A stretch of 64,000 nucleotides of DNA from Stichopus chloronotus. Its lineage: Eukaryota; Echinodermata; Holothuroidea; Aspidochirotida; Stichopodidae. Made by a program: the position numbers and the translations under genes. The stretch lies in NCBI GenBank assembly GCA_021234535.1, contig CM037837.1:9542636-9606635 (forward strand), in the 5' to 3' direction. The notes below the pieces were generated by a model. It ran no database searches, had not been told where the DNA came from, and worked only from the letters and a program-made list of their open reading frames with translations. Each line of letters opens with the position of its first letter. The stretch's first letter is position 1. This document shows positions 24,101 to 39,100 of this stretch, piece by piece.

Positions 24101-27100
24101 TATCAAGAGGAATTAATATATTCAACACAACTTTCCACCTGACAGCATTTTGAGCATCTCTCTTGTCATTTTTGTCATGATCCTATGAAAGAATTACAAC
24201 AAAATGGCAGCAGTTATTTCATCTTGATTTGAATTTATTCCCTGAGATTTTTTTAATTACTAATGCAAAACTAGACAAAACACCGGATTCCTGGCCCAAA
24301 GCAAAGCATTCTATCTGCCAAAATTTCAATTTTTTTCAAGTAATTCCTGTATATTAAAAAGGGAAAAAGGGAAAAGGGGATGTCATTGGCCTTTGTAAAT
24401 AAAAAAACACATACACACAAGTACAAAAGTATATATACATACATTCCCACGTTTGAAACATGGGAATGTACATGAACATGAGACAATATGTATACATATT
24501 GATATGCAATCACTGAAAGTAGCTTTAGTTGTAACAATATGGACTAAAGTAGTTACATTAACATTTGACATGGCATTTTACACATATCTATGCACAAAAA
24601 AAAAAGTGACACATGTTAATTAAAGAAAGTGGCATGCCAGGTAGATGTTAGAGAGAAATCACTTAACCCTATGAGTAGTATTTTTACATGTAAATCCTTG
24701 GCAATCATTATGCAATAATAGAAGGATAATGCAGGGCTAATACTGCTACATGACAAAGGCGAAAAAGTGAAAGACTTTGCAGAGAACATCCACCATTTTA
24801 TGACTGATTTAAAAGATGGACAAATTCAATTTATTGGCGTTTGCCACTCTTCACAGCCTCCCACACCTGGCTAAATTAAGAAGTATATTTCCCAAAGATA
24901 TTCGCATGATTTGGATGTTTTAACCTTTTTGGAAACAAGCTCTGTCAGTATAGCAATATACTTGGTATTATAATTCCTTTTCATACCGATACTGATACAT
25001 ATAATATATACTTATACATATTATATATATATATATATATATATAGTAAAAATCAGTGAGTACAAAATGTAGGTATATACAGTAACAAATGTATTTGCAT
25101 GCCATATAATAGGTAATCCATTTGTTTTACTATGTATCACTGATTGGTAACCAAATAGGAAATGCCCAATGTTTGCTGCTGCAACACAATGTCAATGATT
25201 CCTTTTCCCTGGGGTTCAAAAATAGGCCAGTCTTAAGTCAGATCTACGTGCACCACACAACTTTTCTACAAAAAGTATCAACGATATACCCGAACGTTAT
25301 ACCGATATAGAAAATATGGATAATACCACCAGGGTTATTCCCTCCCGAAGTACTGTACTTACTGCCAAGGCGCCAGCTGTGTACAGTATACACATACTGA
25401 TATGGTCCAATGCAACTTGCTTGTGACCCATTACAATGGTATATTTCAATTTCTCCAATCTCGTCTGAGTTTGGAACTTTAACTTGTACTGTGTTCATAC
25501 AGAGGATTTGTAAGACTGTACCATACTGATGTTGTTTGGGGTAGTTTTTTTTGTCTACCGAATGTTTGCTGTTTAGCAGATTTCTGCTCACTGCAACTTG
25601 AGTAATGTTGTTGGAAGCTTGCTAAGAAATATAAAGCATGTGCAAAAGTAGGAATTTAACCCTTCTTATAAAAGGTCCACAAATGTACTGCTTCCAAAAA
25701 ATCATAGAATTATCTACATCGAGGCATTGTAAAACCACTCAGATATTATCAAAATAGATGGAAAATGTTATCTCCTGTTTACTGATATCAGTTATGTACC
25801 ATTTAATTTTGTAAATGAGTCAGGTACTTGGCAATATAAGACAAATCAGTTCCTTCCCCATATACATGTGCGTGTCAAGACTATGCCACATAAAACGATG
25901 GCAAGTTGGCAATCACCAGCGACCACTTGTATGTGTGTAAAGGCAGATGCAGTACATACAAAATGTGCAGTAAAATCAGTGTATCCTAATCGTTAACTGT
26001 AGGCGATTGAGTCAATTAAACTTCGTAATTTTGGTGTTATGGAATTCTTATGTTGTCATCTGCAAAATATCATTTGAAAAATATCAAGTTAATTCATTAA
26101 ATGAGTCAAGTTTGAAGACACTGTGTGAGATGTGGAAAATGATAGCCCCTCTTCGATTGTATTTTGTTTTAAAATAACTTTCATAATACCTGAGAATCTT
26201 TCATTTGCTAAGAGATGAAGGATGACAGTGTCCACCTGCCTTGCTATAATGTAATATAAAAAGCCTCATTTTGCATTATTCAACAAACAGTTGGCCATCA
26301 CTCGTCAGTCAAGTTCCGCAACATGCCTTCATTGGGACTATCCGGTGCAGGCGACAGTGTAAGAGAACGGGCCACGTGACCCACTTAACTCGGTGGTTGC
26401 AGACAGACTGAAACCTACAAGTGCATTTCTACCGGAGATTCCAGAAAATAGCGACAGAGTTTTGGCAGCCCCCCGGGCAAGGGAGTTGGTTCTTGTTGCA
26501 AATTGCATACAAGCAATGCATACGAGCATACGTGCAATGAGCATTTAAAATTTATTTAAAGGAAAAACCTTTCAAGGAATTCAGTAATGTAACTTCATAA
26601 TTAACTTCATAATTAGCTTCATAATTAACTGCATCAGTTGCAGCGTATTAACTGATATGAAATTTCAAGGGTATTTTCGGCAACAAAGGAAGGTTGAGAA
26701 TGTCATACACGTTAACTTCGCAGGCGTATTACTAACACCAGATTTAGTGATCGGTAGGTACTACGATAGGCAACACATTAGGCAAAACAGTGCATGGACT
26801 GGTTTTGCGAAGTTTTCTGGTCGCAAACTTTTATATAAAGCTATATATTGGTTTTATCTCAACTATATACCAATATTGGTTTCTTTGCTATACGCAAGGA
26901 GTTCATTTGGAAACAGACTGCACATTAAGGAAATTAATTTCCTTTGATTTTTCATTGGTGAAATAAACTTCACGACTCACTTTTAAGCTGTCACCAGTGC
27001 ATGATGCGGAATATTCTAAATTGAAGTCAGAGAAGCTCAGCATAATTCTCTCCCCATAGCTTGAGTGTATTTCGGTGAAATAGTTGAGGCTGCTACGGTA

Positions 27101-30100
27101 GGTGTTAGGCCATCCGGGTGAGGTCACGTTAGTACCACTGGTTTTGATTTGTTCATCGTGTTCTACAACAAGGTGAAGAAGAGGGTGGCAGCATTGTGGG
27201 TAAGGCCGTTGACAGAGTTGCAAAAAGAAGGAAAATAAAATGAGAGAAATAATGTACAAAAGAAAGTGAACAGAGGACGATCGCTCAAGTTGTGCACTCT
27301 TTCGTTTAACCAAGACATCTATAGCCAAAGTAGAAGTAGAGATGAAAACGTTAGCAACACAATAATCGTATTATTAATGAATGTGTCCATGTTAGATTAA
27401 AATGACAAAGCAATTTCAAACCATTGAAAATTTTACCTTAAAAACAGAAAAATTGTGAGCATAAAGCTACCATGTGGACTAAACTATACCTGCAGCTTGT
27501 GGTGATATTTATCATCCGTGAGAATGTTATGATCAGGCATTGAGTCTGACAATGCCGTAATTATGGCGTTATGTGTTCTACAGAGTAATCTCTTGGGCAG
27601 AATGACTCCAAACGAGGTTCTCCTCTTTGTTTAATGTTCGTCCTTTATATTATACAGCGCAGTGTGAAGAAGTTGCTTGTATAGATGAAAGCAAGAGTTG
27701 TTTTCCTTTTGTGGTTTTGCTGATACTTTAGAATAAAATAACAGTGAAGTAAATGTCAAAAAAAAAATAAAATCTTGCAGTATACTGTACATACAGTCAC
27801 GGGTTAGTGTCACAAGCAATCAGCATATACTGTTGTGTAGAGTAAATTCCAACCGTTTTTTCTTTAGTCACATTTTTTGAGGGGGGTGACTGGGATATGG
27901 ATGGTCAGAATGAGAAGAATTTAGAATACCATGCATTTTGGAATTGTATCAGAATTGTCTATTGTGATATTCAAGGTCAGCTTGATCGTGATAATAACTC
28001 AGATTTTGAAGCTAAGAAACCACACTAGGGTGGTCTGTGTGACTTCTGATACGATGAAACTAATGACTGATTGCCATTTCAGGGGAGGGGTCCAAGGAAG
28101 GGGGGTCTAAGGAAAAGTGCTATCCCCATCCCCTAGGGAAAATGTTTGGCTAAGTAGGATGTACTGGATGCAAAATTTGATGCGAAAATTTAATTTTTTT
28201 TCTCCTTATTCTGCCTGGTGAAAGACTGTAAAATTTCACATGAGCCTTTTTTGTAATGACAATGTGCTAACACGGAGCAGTTTTGAGGAGTTTTGCAGTC
28301 TTGACAATTCTGTCAACTCCGCCACAACAAAGTGTTGCAAAAATTCTGATTCAATAGTATTAAGCAGGGCGTGAAAGGTACAAATACCGACCAACAACGG
28401 ATACCGATTTAATATGGGTTCCATACGATGAGAGCCAGGTAAGTAAAGGCTTGAAATATACATGATACATCCACATAGATTTTTCTTTTTTAATAAACTG
28501 AATGCTGCAGTAGCATTTCTTTAGAGGGCTATTAGTCTGTCCTGTTGACTATTACAATGAATTAATTCTCTCATCTTCCATGACCTACATGAAATCTTAC
28601 TTCTCTTTTCAGTTTCAAATAAAGAAAAAGTGCGCGCCAGTGTTAGTTGCATCATACCGCCATGGTTGCATAGTCCAATATAGTCCCACTACACTGCACT
28701 GACAATAACAACAACCGCAGGTATATACCTGCTGCTTGACTCCCATGATTTGTCATATGTTAGCCTTTGTTGACTTAACATTTATTTCAAGAAAATTGAG
28801 AATTTTACATATTTATACTACTCAGGGTTTTGTTTTGGAAGCATGTATTTTTCTACTTTTCAAATATTGGTACCACTTACCAATGTGAGAGTCAGTAATG
28901 AATTAAATTAGGAGATCACATAAACAGGCCTAACAAAAGAATGTCGACATTGTGCAACACTCCATATCATTTTATTTTTGTTTTCATTTTCATCAAACTT
29001 TGAAAAGTCATATAAAAAAAAAACAGATGAAACAGAATTTCAATGGATTTTCATTCAGGGTTTCACTCTGCAACTTTTGGGTAAATTAAGACAGCTCTTT
29101 TCTAGATGCATGTGACACAATCTCTAATGATGTTGAGACATACTCTTTTCTGCAAGCTTAGTCAATTCACATGTGGAAAAAATGGATTGCTCAGCTTTCC
29201 TTTACTTGACTCAGAATCGCACTGTGAACGCTACCCCCCACCCCTGCTGAGTTGCAAGTGTCCACCCAACTACAGCATTGGTATTCTTTGCATGTTTTGT
29301 AAGTGTTGATAAGTGAGAAAAAGATTTAAGGTAATATTGTTTTTTACACACAATGGTAGATTAAACAATAGGTCAGTCTTAGATGGAGGATATATACATG
29401 TCTACATTTCGTAGGAGCTTTTATAAATAAGACAATGTAATCAAACAGGTAGAAGACAACCATAAAGTCAGAGGACTTTGTGATTCCTTGCCAATATCTC
29501 ATTTTTTTCTTCATACCCACAACATCACAAACAAAAGCAACCAGACCGAGAAGAAGGGAAGGCACCATATCAAACTGTAAAACAAAATGCAAAAATAATG
29601 ACCACATTCTGTATCACTTATGGGTCTGATATGTTACCAAGTGCTGATACGAATGAGTAATGTCAATCACTCAGCATTGATGACAATTGTGGTAAAGAAG
29701 GATGGCTCTTTACCCGGGTATTTTTAAAGTTAAAAGAAAGTTTATGACATCCAAATTGTGGTTACGATTGTGAAGTCATCAAAGACAACCTGAAATATAT
29801 CTTGCCTCCCAGTGTTTACGGTGACTAAAACAACCAAGTACTTTGCAAATCGATCTTCAGAGGGAGTTACTGGAGACTGCCAAATTCTCTGAATGCTTAG
29901 AAAAGGTGATAAAGAACTGTGTTATGTAGTTGTTTGGAGAGGGCCTAGAAAATAGACTTTAAATGTTCCACAAAGTGTAAAAATGAGACCAAAGTCCATC
30001 TAGCAACAATCTCTGCTATTAAACATAGATCTACATTTTGGCAAGTTTTTAATAGGAAAGAAATACTGTATGCATTATTTTCTTAATATGAGAGATATAA

Positions 30101-33100
30101 ACCTCATCATATGTTCACATTCAGAACATGTAAACTCTCTAAGTATCACATACTTGGCCTTTGAACCCAGGACAGATCTTTGGAATGATAGAACTTGTAG
30201 ACAGTTTTGACAAACATCATCTCAAAACAGTTATGACAAGAAGCTCTGTATATTATCAGAGGTGACTAGTTGGAATTTTTCTATGCATGGAAGTAGAAAT
30301 ATGACTCACTTGAAATATAGTTGCAAGGTTACCAATATGATAAAGTACAGGCATCACTCCTAACTTGAGATATTATGTGCACATGGTTTTCAGTACTTGA
30401 TCTATTTCTGTACAATTTAACCCATCTGCTTAAATATCTGATACACAAATAAACCAAAGGCATTTGTACGTTATTGATAATGGTACGTTTTTAAGGTCCT
30501 TAAAAGCGGTGAATATAGCAATTGAAGTCAGCCAGTAATTCTGCAACTGCCATTTAGAAAAACCATCTTAATGGACATCACCAAATTCCCACAAAGCACC
30601 ATGTCTTTCACTGGCTGCACTTGCTCATGGGAGTCAGCAAAAATGTTGCAGCTGATACAGAAATTACCACAACCACATTGTGTGATTTATCATACTTCCT
30701 TGCCAATGGTTTTGGCTAATCCTTAAAGTATGCAGTACTAAAGGTTGTTTAAGGTAGTCTAAACAACAGAGACCTTTGCTGTGCTTCAGGAACACAAAGT
30801 GAATAATAATAAGGAGAATGTCTGGAGGATATGACCTAAACCTAACAGTGAATGTTTATGTGGGAATGTACACTTCAAACATGTCAGTACCGGCATTTCA
30901 GATGAAACGGTGAGCATTTCTCTAGTATTACATTAATGTGATTATGCACAATTTGTAGTTGTAATCTACAGATCAGAAAGGAAAAACATATTACGAAGTG
31001 AATTTAAGAGCTCCTTTTAATTAAAGACTTTAGGCCTGATTCCAACATAAAAAAGACAGTTATTCTTTATGGTTGACAATTCAGCAACTGCCAAAGAATT
31101 CGGTGAGAAATACTCACCTTGCGGAATGAATGTGACAGTAGCAAAGTACCCTGGTCCACTGACAGTACTATCAGTTGAAAATTGGAAGGACATAGAAGGA
31201 CCTGTGCTGTAAAATGGTTCTGGGATGTCAGAACCACAAAGTGTTGCACGGTCCGATGAAACGTAATGATCGTAGAAAACCTACAAAGAGAAATAAATAC
31301 AATCAATATAAATTTGTTCATGCTACGTGGAAAAAGCCAATGTAAAAAAATGGCAGCAGTCATTGTCTCCCTTTTAATTCTTCCCCTGAAATTTGGAAAA
31401 ACAAACCCAATTCTCTGAGGAGAAATAACAGTTGCTTGACAGACAAAAGTGTGACTTCTCTTTGTAGAACAAAAGGTCCCTGACAGAACATCAATTTCCT
31501 AAGTAATTCCTGTTCATTAGTATCAAAGAATCCTAATGCAGGACAAATGAAGATTGTTCTCCAACAGTGACTCATCTTGTAATCACAACAGAAATATGGT
31601 AATAAATTTAATTGGGAACATCATAACATATCAATATTAAAAGTGCATATTGAAGGGAAGACTGCACACTGACTTAAAATATTGACTGCACTCTGACTTA
31701 AAAAATTGAAAATTTTGGAAAAAAATTAATCTTTTGACAGTGTGTTAAATTCAGCTTCGTCTGCATTAGGCTTTCCCCTCTTATGAAAAGTTAACCCTCA
31801 GTTCTCACAGAAAAGTTCTTCACATTCACTATAATACTTGGAGGATAAATATTTCTATGCGCTTTGGAAAAAAAGATGCGTTAACTCCATATTTTTTCTT
31901 CTTATATTCCATGGAAGAAATTGACTTTATGAACTCACAGTTAAGTTGTCTTGAGAGCATCTTGAGGAATATTCTAAACTAAAGTTAGAGAAGGTCAGCA
32001 TAATTATCTGATCAGGGTCATGTGACAGTATGTCGGTGAAACAATCAAGGTTGTTGCCGTAGTTGTTCGGCCATCCGGGGGAGGTCACAATAGTTCCATT
32101 GGTGGTGATTGGTCCACTATTGCCACAAGGAGCAGGACTAGGAGTAGGAGGCGGTGTGGCTGAAGAAGTTTGTAATAAGATGCAAGTAAGGAAGAGAAAG
32201 AACAAGGTGGACAGAACACGATTTTATAAGTAGTGTAATCTGGGTGCAACCGACTCATGCGTATAGTCGAGTATGATGTAAATTGATGGAAACTTAATGG
32301 CACAAAAACTGTGTGAAAGTTCACAATCTTTGCCCACCGTAATGCCCAAGGTGGGAGAGTTGGGAAAAAGGTTGGCCATGACACCTATTGAGCTATAGTG
32401 GATAGTTAGAAGACTTGCAAGGAATACAAAGAAATAGAAGTTCCTGTGACCAACAAAGACAACTAAGAAATTGTTAGTAAAGAATTCAAAGCTTGAAGAA
32501 TACATTACGCACACACATGTTCAGTTGCACATGTGTGTAAATTTGATGAATACTGCAGCTTCCTAAAAGGAACAGAAGCGCAGGAACCTTCCGACAAGTT
32601 CCATTTGTAAGGAGCCATTGGCAAGGAATTTTGTAGAATTGAGGACGAATGAATCTCGGATATCTGGGACCACATCTCATGAGGCAATGCCTGAAAGTTG
32701 AGTTTCAGATGGAAATTAGGCCAAGGAAAGGACAGAATAAAATAAGAGACTAAAAAGAATGCTGACAGAAATTCACAATCGTAAGAAACAGTAAATCAGA
32801 CTGAATCACAAACTTAAAAGAACTGCAATCAAGCAACGAGATCATAGAAATGTAAGTCAAGTTCTAAGAGGACAAGTCCATCGCACATGAGACCTCAGAG
32901 GTGGGACAAACTATTAACACAAGAGGAAAAAAAATTGATTTTATTGATGACAATGTTGGAGTAGTCCATATTCTTGATGCCCCACAGTGGACAGGAGGTT
33001 GTGATGGTAATTTAATATTTCTTCAAAGCCCTTATCATAGTAAACCACAAGAATTACATTATGCTATACCTAATGTTGTTAGTATGCCTACGCTAGAGAT

Positions 33101-36100
33101 AATTCCATTTCGTGGTAACTATTTTGATAAGTAGTGTTAATACCACCACTAAATTTGTGAACCTGCAGGTACTAGATTATACTGCAGAATTTTGAGGCAT
33201 ATACAGCACTAGATACAATAAAGCAAATAAAAAGTTTGAAGACAGTTATGGATTAAAAGAAACTGGCAGCATTGAAAGGTTGAAATCTGTGATCTCTTGA
33301 TAAAGCAACAACAATAATCATACCAATAAATCATAAATACATTTAGGACTTAAGGGGCAATTATTGTAAGACTCTAAGAGACTACACGAGTGTGGAGGAA
33401 CTTGGAACCAATGGGTTATACATTACAACATAATGTTTGAATATCCACAAGAGCAAGCTTTAGGTCATGCATATTAAATTTCAAAATTGTCATCTAATCA
33501 CAATGAACGTACTGTGCAACCTCGCTTCACTGAATGGTATGTTCAACAATGGGGTAGGAGGTGCATGCACTTTAATTGCTTTTGGAATATTCACAATTGG
33601 TATGGACATATATTCACAAATTAGAAAGCATAATGCAAGGTTAATTTTTTGTTTCTCATTTGTGTAGAAAACTCTTAAACGATATCCCTAACGTTGCATC
33701 CACCCCCATTTTGGTCAGTTCCACAACAAGCTCATGAAAAGGCTCATTGTCATTGATTGTCATTTTTTAACTATGATTCAGTAGCAAACATCCGATGTTG
33801 TACTTTGAACGAGTGTGAAGACATTACCACTTGAGAAATCATGGTGCTTGAATGAGAATGTACAAGACGCATTGTGGATGTGTATGTAATATCGGTGATC
33901 CGGCCCAACAGGGTCTATATCTTCAAAGGTCAATGTTTAAGGACTTAGAATGGTGGACATGCTGTGATCGCGGCTGGATGAAAATTTTTCAACTGCCATG
34001 TAGGTTATGCCCCCTTAATAAGTAATCACATTTTAGGATATGTGCCCTTCTCTTGACAATCATTTTGACCAACGTACAGGTTATTCATAAATGAAAGTCT
34101 GCACAAGACAGACAATTGCTGTGCTCCAAAAACACAAAGTGTTTAAAATCAGGAACTCCAAATCCACTTGAGTTTTTATTTGCTCATATTTTTGACTAAA
34201 TCTTTACCAGAAATGGTTCTAGAGTAGAAATTTGAAAGTTATTCTCGACTTCTATGGTAAAGATAGGTCATTCTTCTGTGGCAGTAGACTCCACAAAGCT
34301 TGAGGTGAGAATGTATATAAACTAGAAATTGATACATCATGATTACAAAATTTTCAGGGTTTTACCACTTTTGACCTCAAATGCCCCTTGATATCTACCA
34401 AAGCAATTCCTCTAATCTATTCAATTTGGATAACCTATTGCACATGTCATGTATGATAATTACCACTATTTCCATCTGTCAAATAACATGATTACTATGG
34501 TTTCAGAATTTCACATCTGGTGAGACTTCAAAACTCCATTAAGAGGGTGGGGTTCATCTGTTTAATATTTCATTTAATTTTCATTTAGTTTAATTAATTC
34601 AGTTTTTCAAAACATTCAAGTGACAAAACAACATTTACAAGATTAACCAATGAAAGTACAGTACCCCAAAGACAAGTAATTCAAATACAATGATATAAAC
34701 AAGAAACTTGTATGGTGTGAAAGAAAGTGTTGTAAATAAACTCTAATGAGCTTAACTGCGAACAGTAAAAGGAAGTACAGTATAAAGACACCATGACACC
34801 AGCGGATGGAACTACATGCCAAGTATAGTATCAGCATAGTTGACCTGCCTTCATCAGTGTGGATGTGATTGGAACCTTTACCAACTCTTGCAAGCTTGTG
34901 CAAGCCTGCGCACTTAAGTGCTCACAGTCCCACACCAGCTTGCTTGATCATGATGACACAAACTATTAACTATTCACTGCTAGCGCTATCACCCAATGAC
35001 ACAACCTCACCATATACAAAGCTAACATGCGTTCGTACTTGCGAGCGAGTTCCAACAATGCATTTTTTCGCAAGATCAACAATTACCACATACTTTAAGT
35101 GAAATACACTGGAAATTAAATTGACAGTAACCGTCATAATGTTCCCATATGGAAAAATTGGGTTTTGTTCCAAAAAAAAAACACAAGCAAAACCTTTGGA
35201 CAGACATCACTTTTTTTTTTTGAAAAGCTACATTTCTATTTAATTAATATTTTTTTCAAAGGTATACCACAAATGAAATATCAGAAGAGTTGATCGAACA
35301 TATTATAAGAAAGATCTGCATCTCTCTAAAACTACTACTCTAGCTCACTACTTATATATTGCTCCGACACCCTCACTACACACTCTTTGTTCTCTATTAT
35401 TGGTCATGACTTGCTTTTGCCACTTACAAACTAATTCACTCACAAACTCGTCTATGACTCCGCAGGTGAGTCAACTGATGTAAGACGAACTGTCCTAACC
35501 ATCAACCTTTACCCCTTTCTACTGGTTAATATGTCCAAGATACATGTAAACAATCGGAGTGTCATTCCTAACTTGAGACATTTTGCGCGTAAGGTTTTTG
35601 TTGTTTGACCTCAGGCTACCCGACATGGCCTTTGGTCTCCACTAAAACAGTAGAGGTTTGCCTGTTTTATTTGTGAAACTGATACTGATAACACTGGTCA
35701 TGAAATTCCACATTTCGGCAGAAATTTGGGCATTTGGCCCATTGCCTAAAAATGCCTGAGACAAATTTTCCTCTTTCCATCCTGAGAGACCTGAGACTAA
35801 TCTACGGTTCAGCGAGGAAAAAAATAGGCTGACGGTCATTCCTTTACTTAACCCCAATTGAACCACATACCCCATCACCTCCATCAAACACAACAAGCTA
35901 TTTGTATTCAAAAAGGTACCTCTACATACCAAAAATCTGTACTGGCTTCCTTTCTTGAGATATCAATTTACAATCTTTCTTTTTTTTTACCCCTGTTGAC
36001 TTGAAATGGCCTTTGACCTCCTAAAAAACCACTTGCTTCGTGAACTTGGTGAAGGTACACCCAACTCACCAAATATGACAAGGTTCCTTAAGTTCTTGAG

Positions 36101-39100
36101 ATATTGTACTTACAAGATTTTCACTATTTATTCATAGTAAAGTACCCCTACATACCAAAATTGAGATCTGTACTAGTTCCCCTTCTTGAAATATCAGTTC
36201 ACGAGATATAGGGCATCATGAACATGCACCCACATACATATATGCATACATACATAAGGCTTTGTGTACTCAGTAGGGTACATGCACTCCAATACCACAT
36301 TTGATATATGTAATAGGTTCCCTTTTTGAGATATTGTGGCTTACAACATTTTCACTATTTGACCCATGTTGACCTCAAACAACATTTCACCTCCACCAAA
36401 AACAATAGACTTCTTGTACTCTGTAAAGTGCACTAACACACCAAATATGATTTTACCCCTGTTGACTCCATCTGAATTTTGACCTCTACCACGAACGATG
36501 GTCTTCTTGTACCTAATAAGGTACACGTACACACTAAATATGAGATCTGTACAAGTTCCCTCCTTGAAATATGGTATTTGCAAGGTTTTCATTATTTGAT
36601 TCATGTTGACCCAAATGACCTTTGACCTCCCACCAAATACAATCAGCTACTTGTAATTAACAAGGCACACCCACATACAAACTATTAGATCTGTGCAAGC
36701 TTCTCTTCTTGGGAAATCGTGTTCACAAGGTAGAGGTCACAAACATGCACACATGTACACACATGCAAAACGGATGATGATGTCATCGAAACCAAAAACA
36801 AAACCCTTATTTTTATGATTTACAACTCTGTAATTGCTGAAAATATGGGAACAGAGAAACTCACGTGCTGGAATAAATGTGACAGTAGCAAGGTAACCCG
36901 CCCCTCTGACGGTAGAGTCCGTGACAAATTGCAAGGCCATATAAGGACCGGTGCTGTAAATTGGTGCTGGAATGTCAGAACCGCAAAGTGTTGCAAGCTC
37001 ATGGCATTCGAAATGATCATTGTAAACCTAGAAGAGGCAAAAATAAATTATGTTCAAAACAAATCCACACGTAACTGCTTTTAGATCTCTTCTTCCTCCT
37101 CTTCTTTATGCGATGTAGGAGAGCCCACAAAAAGCATTATGCATGCATTGACGGTCGTCCTTCAGATTTCAGCGAAAATAACTCATAACACAAAAGGCGG
37201 TGCAGGGTATATCTACCTTGCAAGCAGAAATATGGTGAGAGTAGACAAGGACTACAGGTATGAAGCCTTTTGAATAACAACATACAAAGCTGTTCACAGT
37301 CCGTCAGCAACAACCTAATTAATTAGGTCTCGGTGACCCAGTTCTCAAACATTCACCCCAACTGGAAAGACTCGTCAATGACATTTTGCAGAAGTCATGA
37401 GACTGACAAATGACATCAAACTTTTTGTTGAATAAAGCAACCAAGGCAATCCCTTTCCCATCATAGTGAGATAATTGGTCATTTGATCTGCCATATCTTG
37501 GAAATTACAGATATTTAAGGTATTATATAGACTATTTGAAAAAAAACCATTATCACGTAGATGCTGTTATTTTTGAAGTCTTGATAAATGTTTTTAAACT
37601 GTGATGAGGTACACGAATCACTTAATGACTCAGTTTGACATTTTTCAATCGACGTTTGCAGATGACAACGTAAACTTCTCTTAACATCAAAATTACAAAA
37701 CAAAATTTACACGATTACCCATAATCAACAATTTAGGATACCGGGATTTTGCTGTACAATTTTTAAGTACTTCATATAGCCTATACACAGATGCCCACGT
37801 GAACATGATCACAAACTTGCCGTCCACTTATTTCACGTAAGTAGTGGTCTATGGGGCCACAAATTATTCATTTTGGAATGACACAATGACTCATTTACAA
37901 AATTTCATGGTGTAAAACTAATTACAAATTGACAGGAGATACAATTTTCCTTTACTTGAACTAGAGCAACAATGCTGTTGAATCTTAATACTTCTGGTTG
38001 TTTGATTTTATTTTGTAAGGATGTTCTGAATATGTTAGAAAACAGTTGTGATATTGAAGAGGTTAATAACGAAAAATTGAAAAGTTTGAATCCGATTATG
38101 CAAGGTATGATTTTGACATTTTGTCTTCATAATTCTCTTTAGCCCTCTACTACTCCCTTTCTCCTCCCCAGTTCCCTCTGCCCTCTTGAACTGAGGTGGG
38201 TACTGAGGTGGGTGGTGGCAACCATGTAACTGCAAGTCCATCTTGAGGTAAGAAGTTTTCTCAATGTTTTCACAATTTGACCCATTCTCTAGTAAAATAG
38301 CAAAAACTTGTTGTAATCAATGTTTGTTTGTTTGTTTGTTCGGTTTATTTCCATATAAACGATGCAAAACATGAGGTTACAAAATCAACATAAAAAGTCA
38401 AAATAAAAGAAACAATTAACGATCATACAAAACAGAAATACGAGAAGGAAAAGGAGAGAGAAGAAGTTAAGAAAAACTTATATGAATCTCTCCCCTGGCA
38501 GTTATAAAAATGTTCAATTTCCAGAGCAACTTATCTCCATCAAATTACTCTAATAAATGTTTAAGTGCTACTGATCGTAAAATCAAAACAGTTGTCTATA
38601 CTTATCTATGAATTCTAATTTTAACTTTAGTTTAAATAAACGTTCACTTTTTGAGTTCCTAAGGTCAGTATTAAGATTAATCCATAATTTTACACCACAA
38701 ACAGATATACTCATAGCTTTTAAGGTTGTACGGACAGAAATTTGATAAAAATCTTCTTTACGTCGTGTATATGAATTACTCTCTTTTTTAATAAATACCC
38801 TTTCAATGTTTGGGGGTAACGTTTCATTTTTAGCTTTGAACAGTAATAGGGCTGTCTTAAATTTCTTCTAGCTTTAAAGTATTCATGTTAATAAAAAATT
38901 CATTTGTGTGGTCATTAAATTTAGCTTTATAAACCACTCTGATAGCTTTCTTCTGCATTACAAAGACTGATTGAATACTACTTTTGTACGTATTTCCGCG
39001 TACTTCTAAACAATAGTTAATGTAAGGAAAAACCAAAGAGTTGTAAAGAATCTTCATTGAACTGGCGGCCAAGAATTCTCTTAAATTATACATAATCGCA

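Noticed and set aside
26338..26544. 68-codon minus-strand frame in a GC-richer patch
   Set aside because: No recognisable domain, no splice context fitting the CUB gene; may be repeat debris.
31927..32205. Separate small secreted one-CUB gene starting with a Met and leucine-rich leader
   Set aside because: The leader is the polypyrimidine tract before an acceptor AG and recurs almost unchanged before other CUB exons; the phases require joining to neighbouring exons.
32901..33134. 77-codon plus-strand frame ([15 protein letters not shown])
   Set aside because: Looks protein-like in composition but I recognise no family and see no neighbouring exon or promoter; not enough to call a gene.
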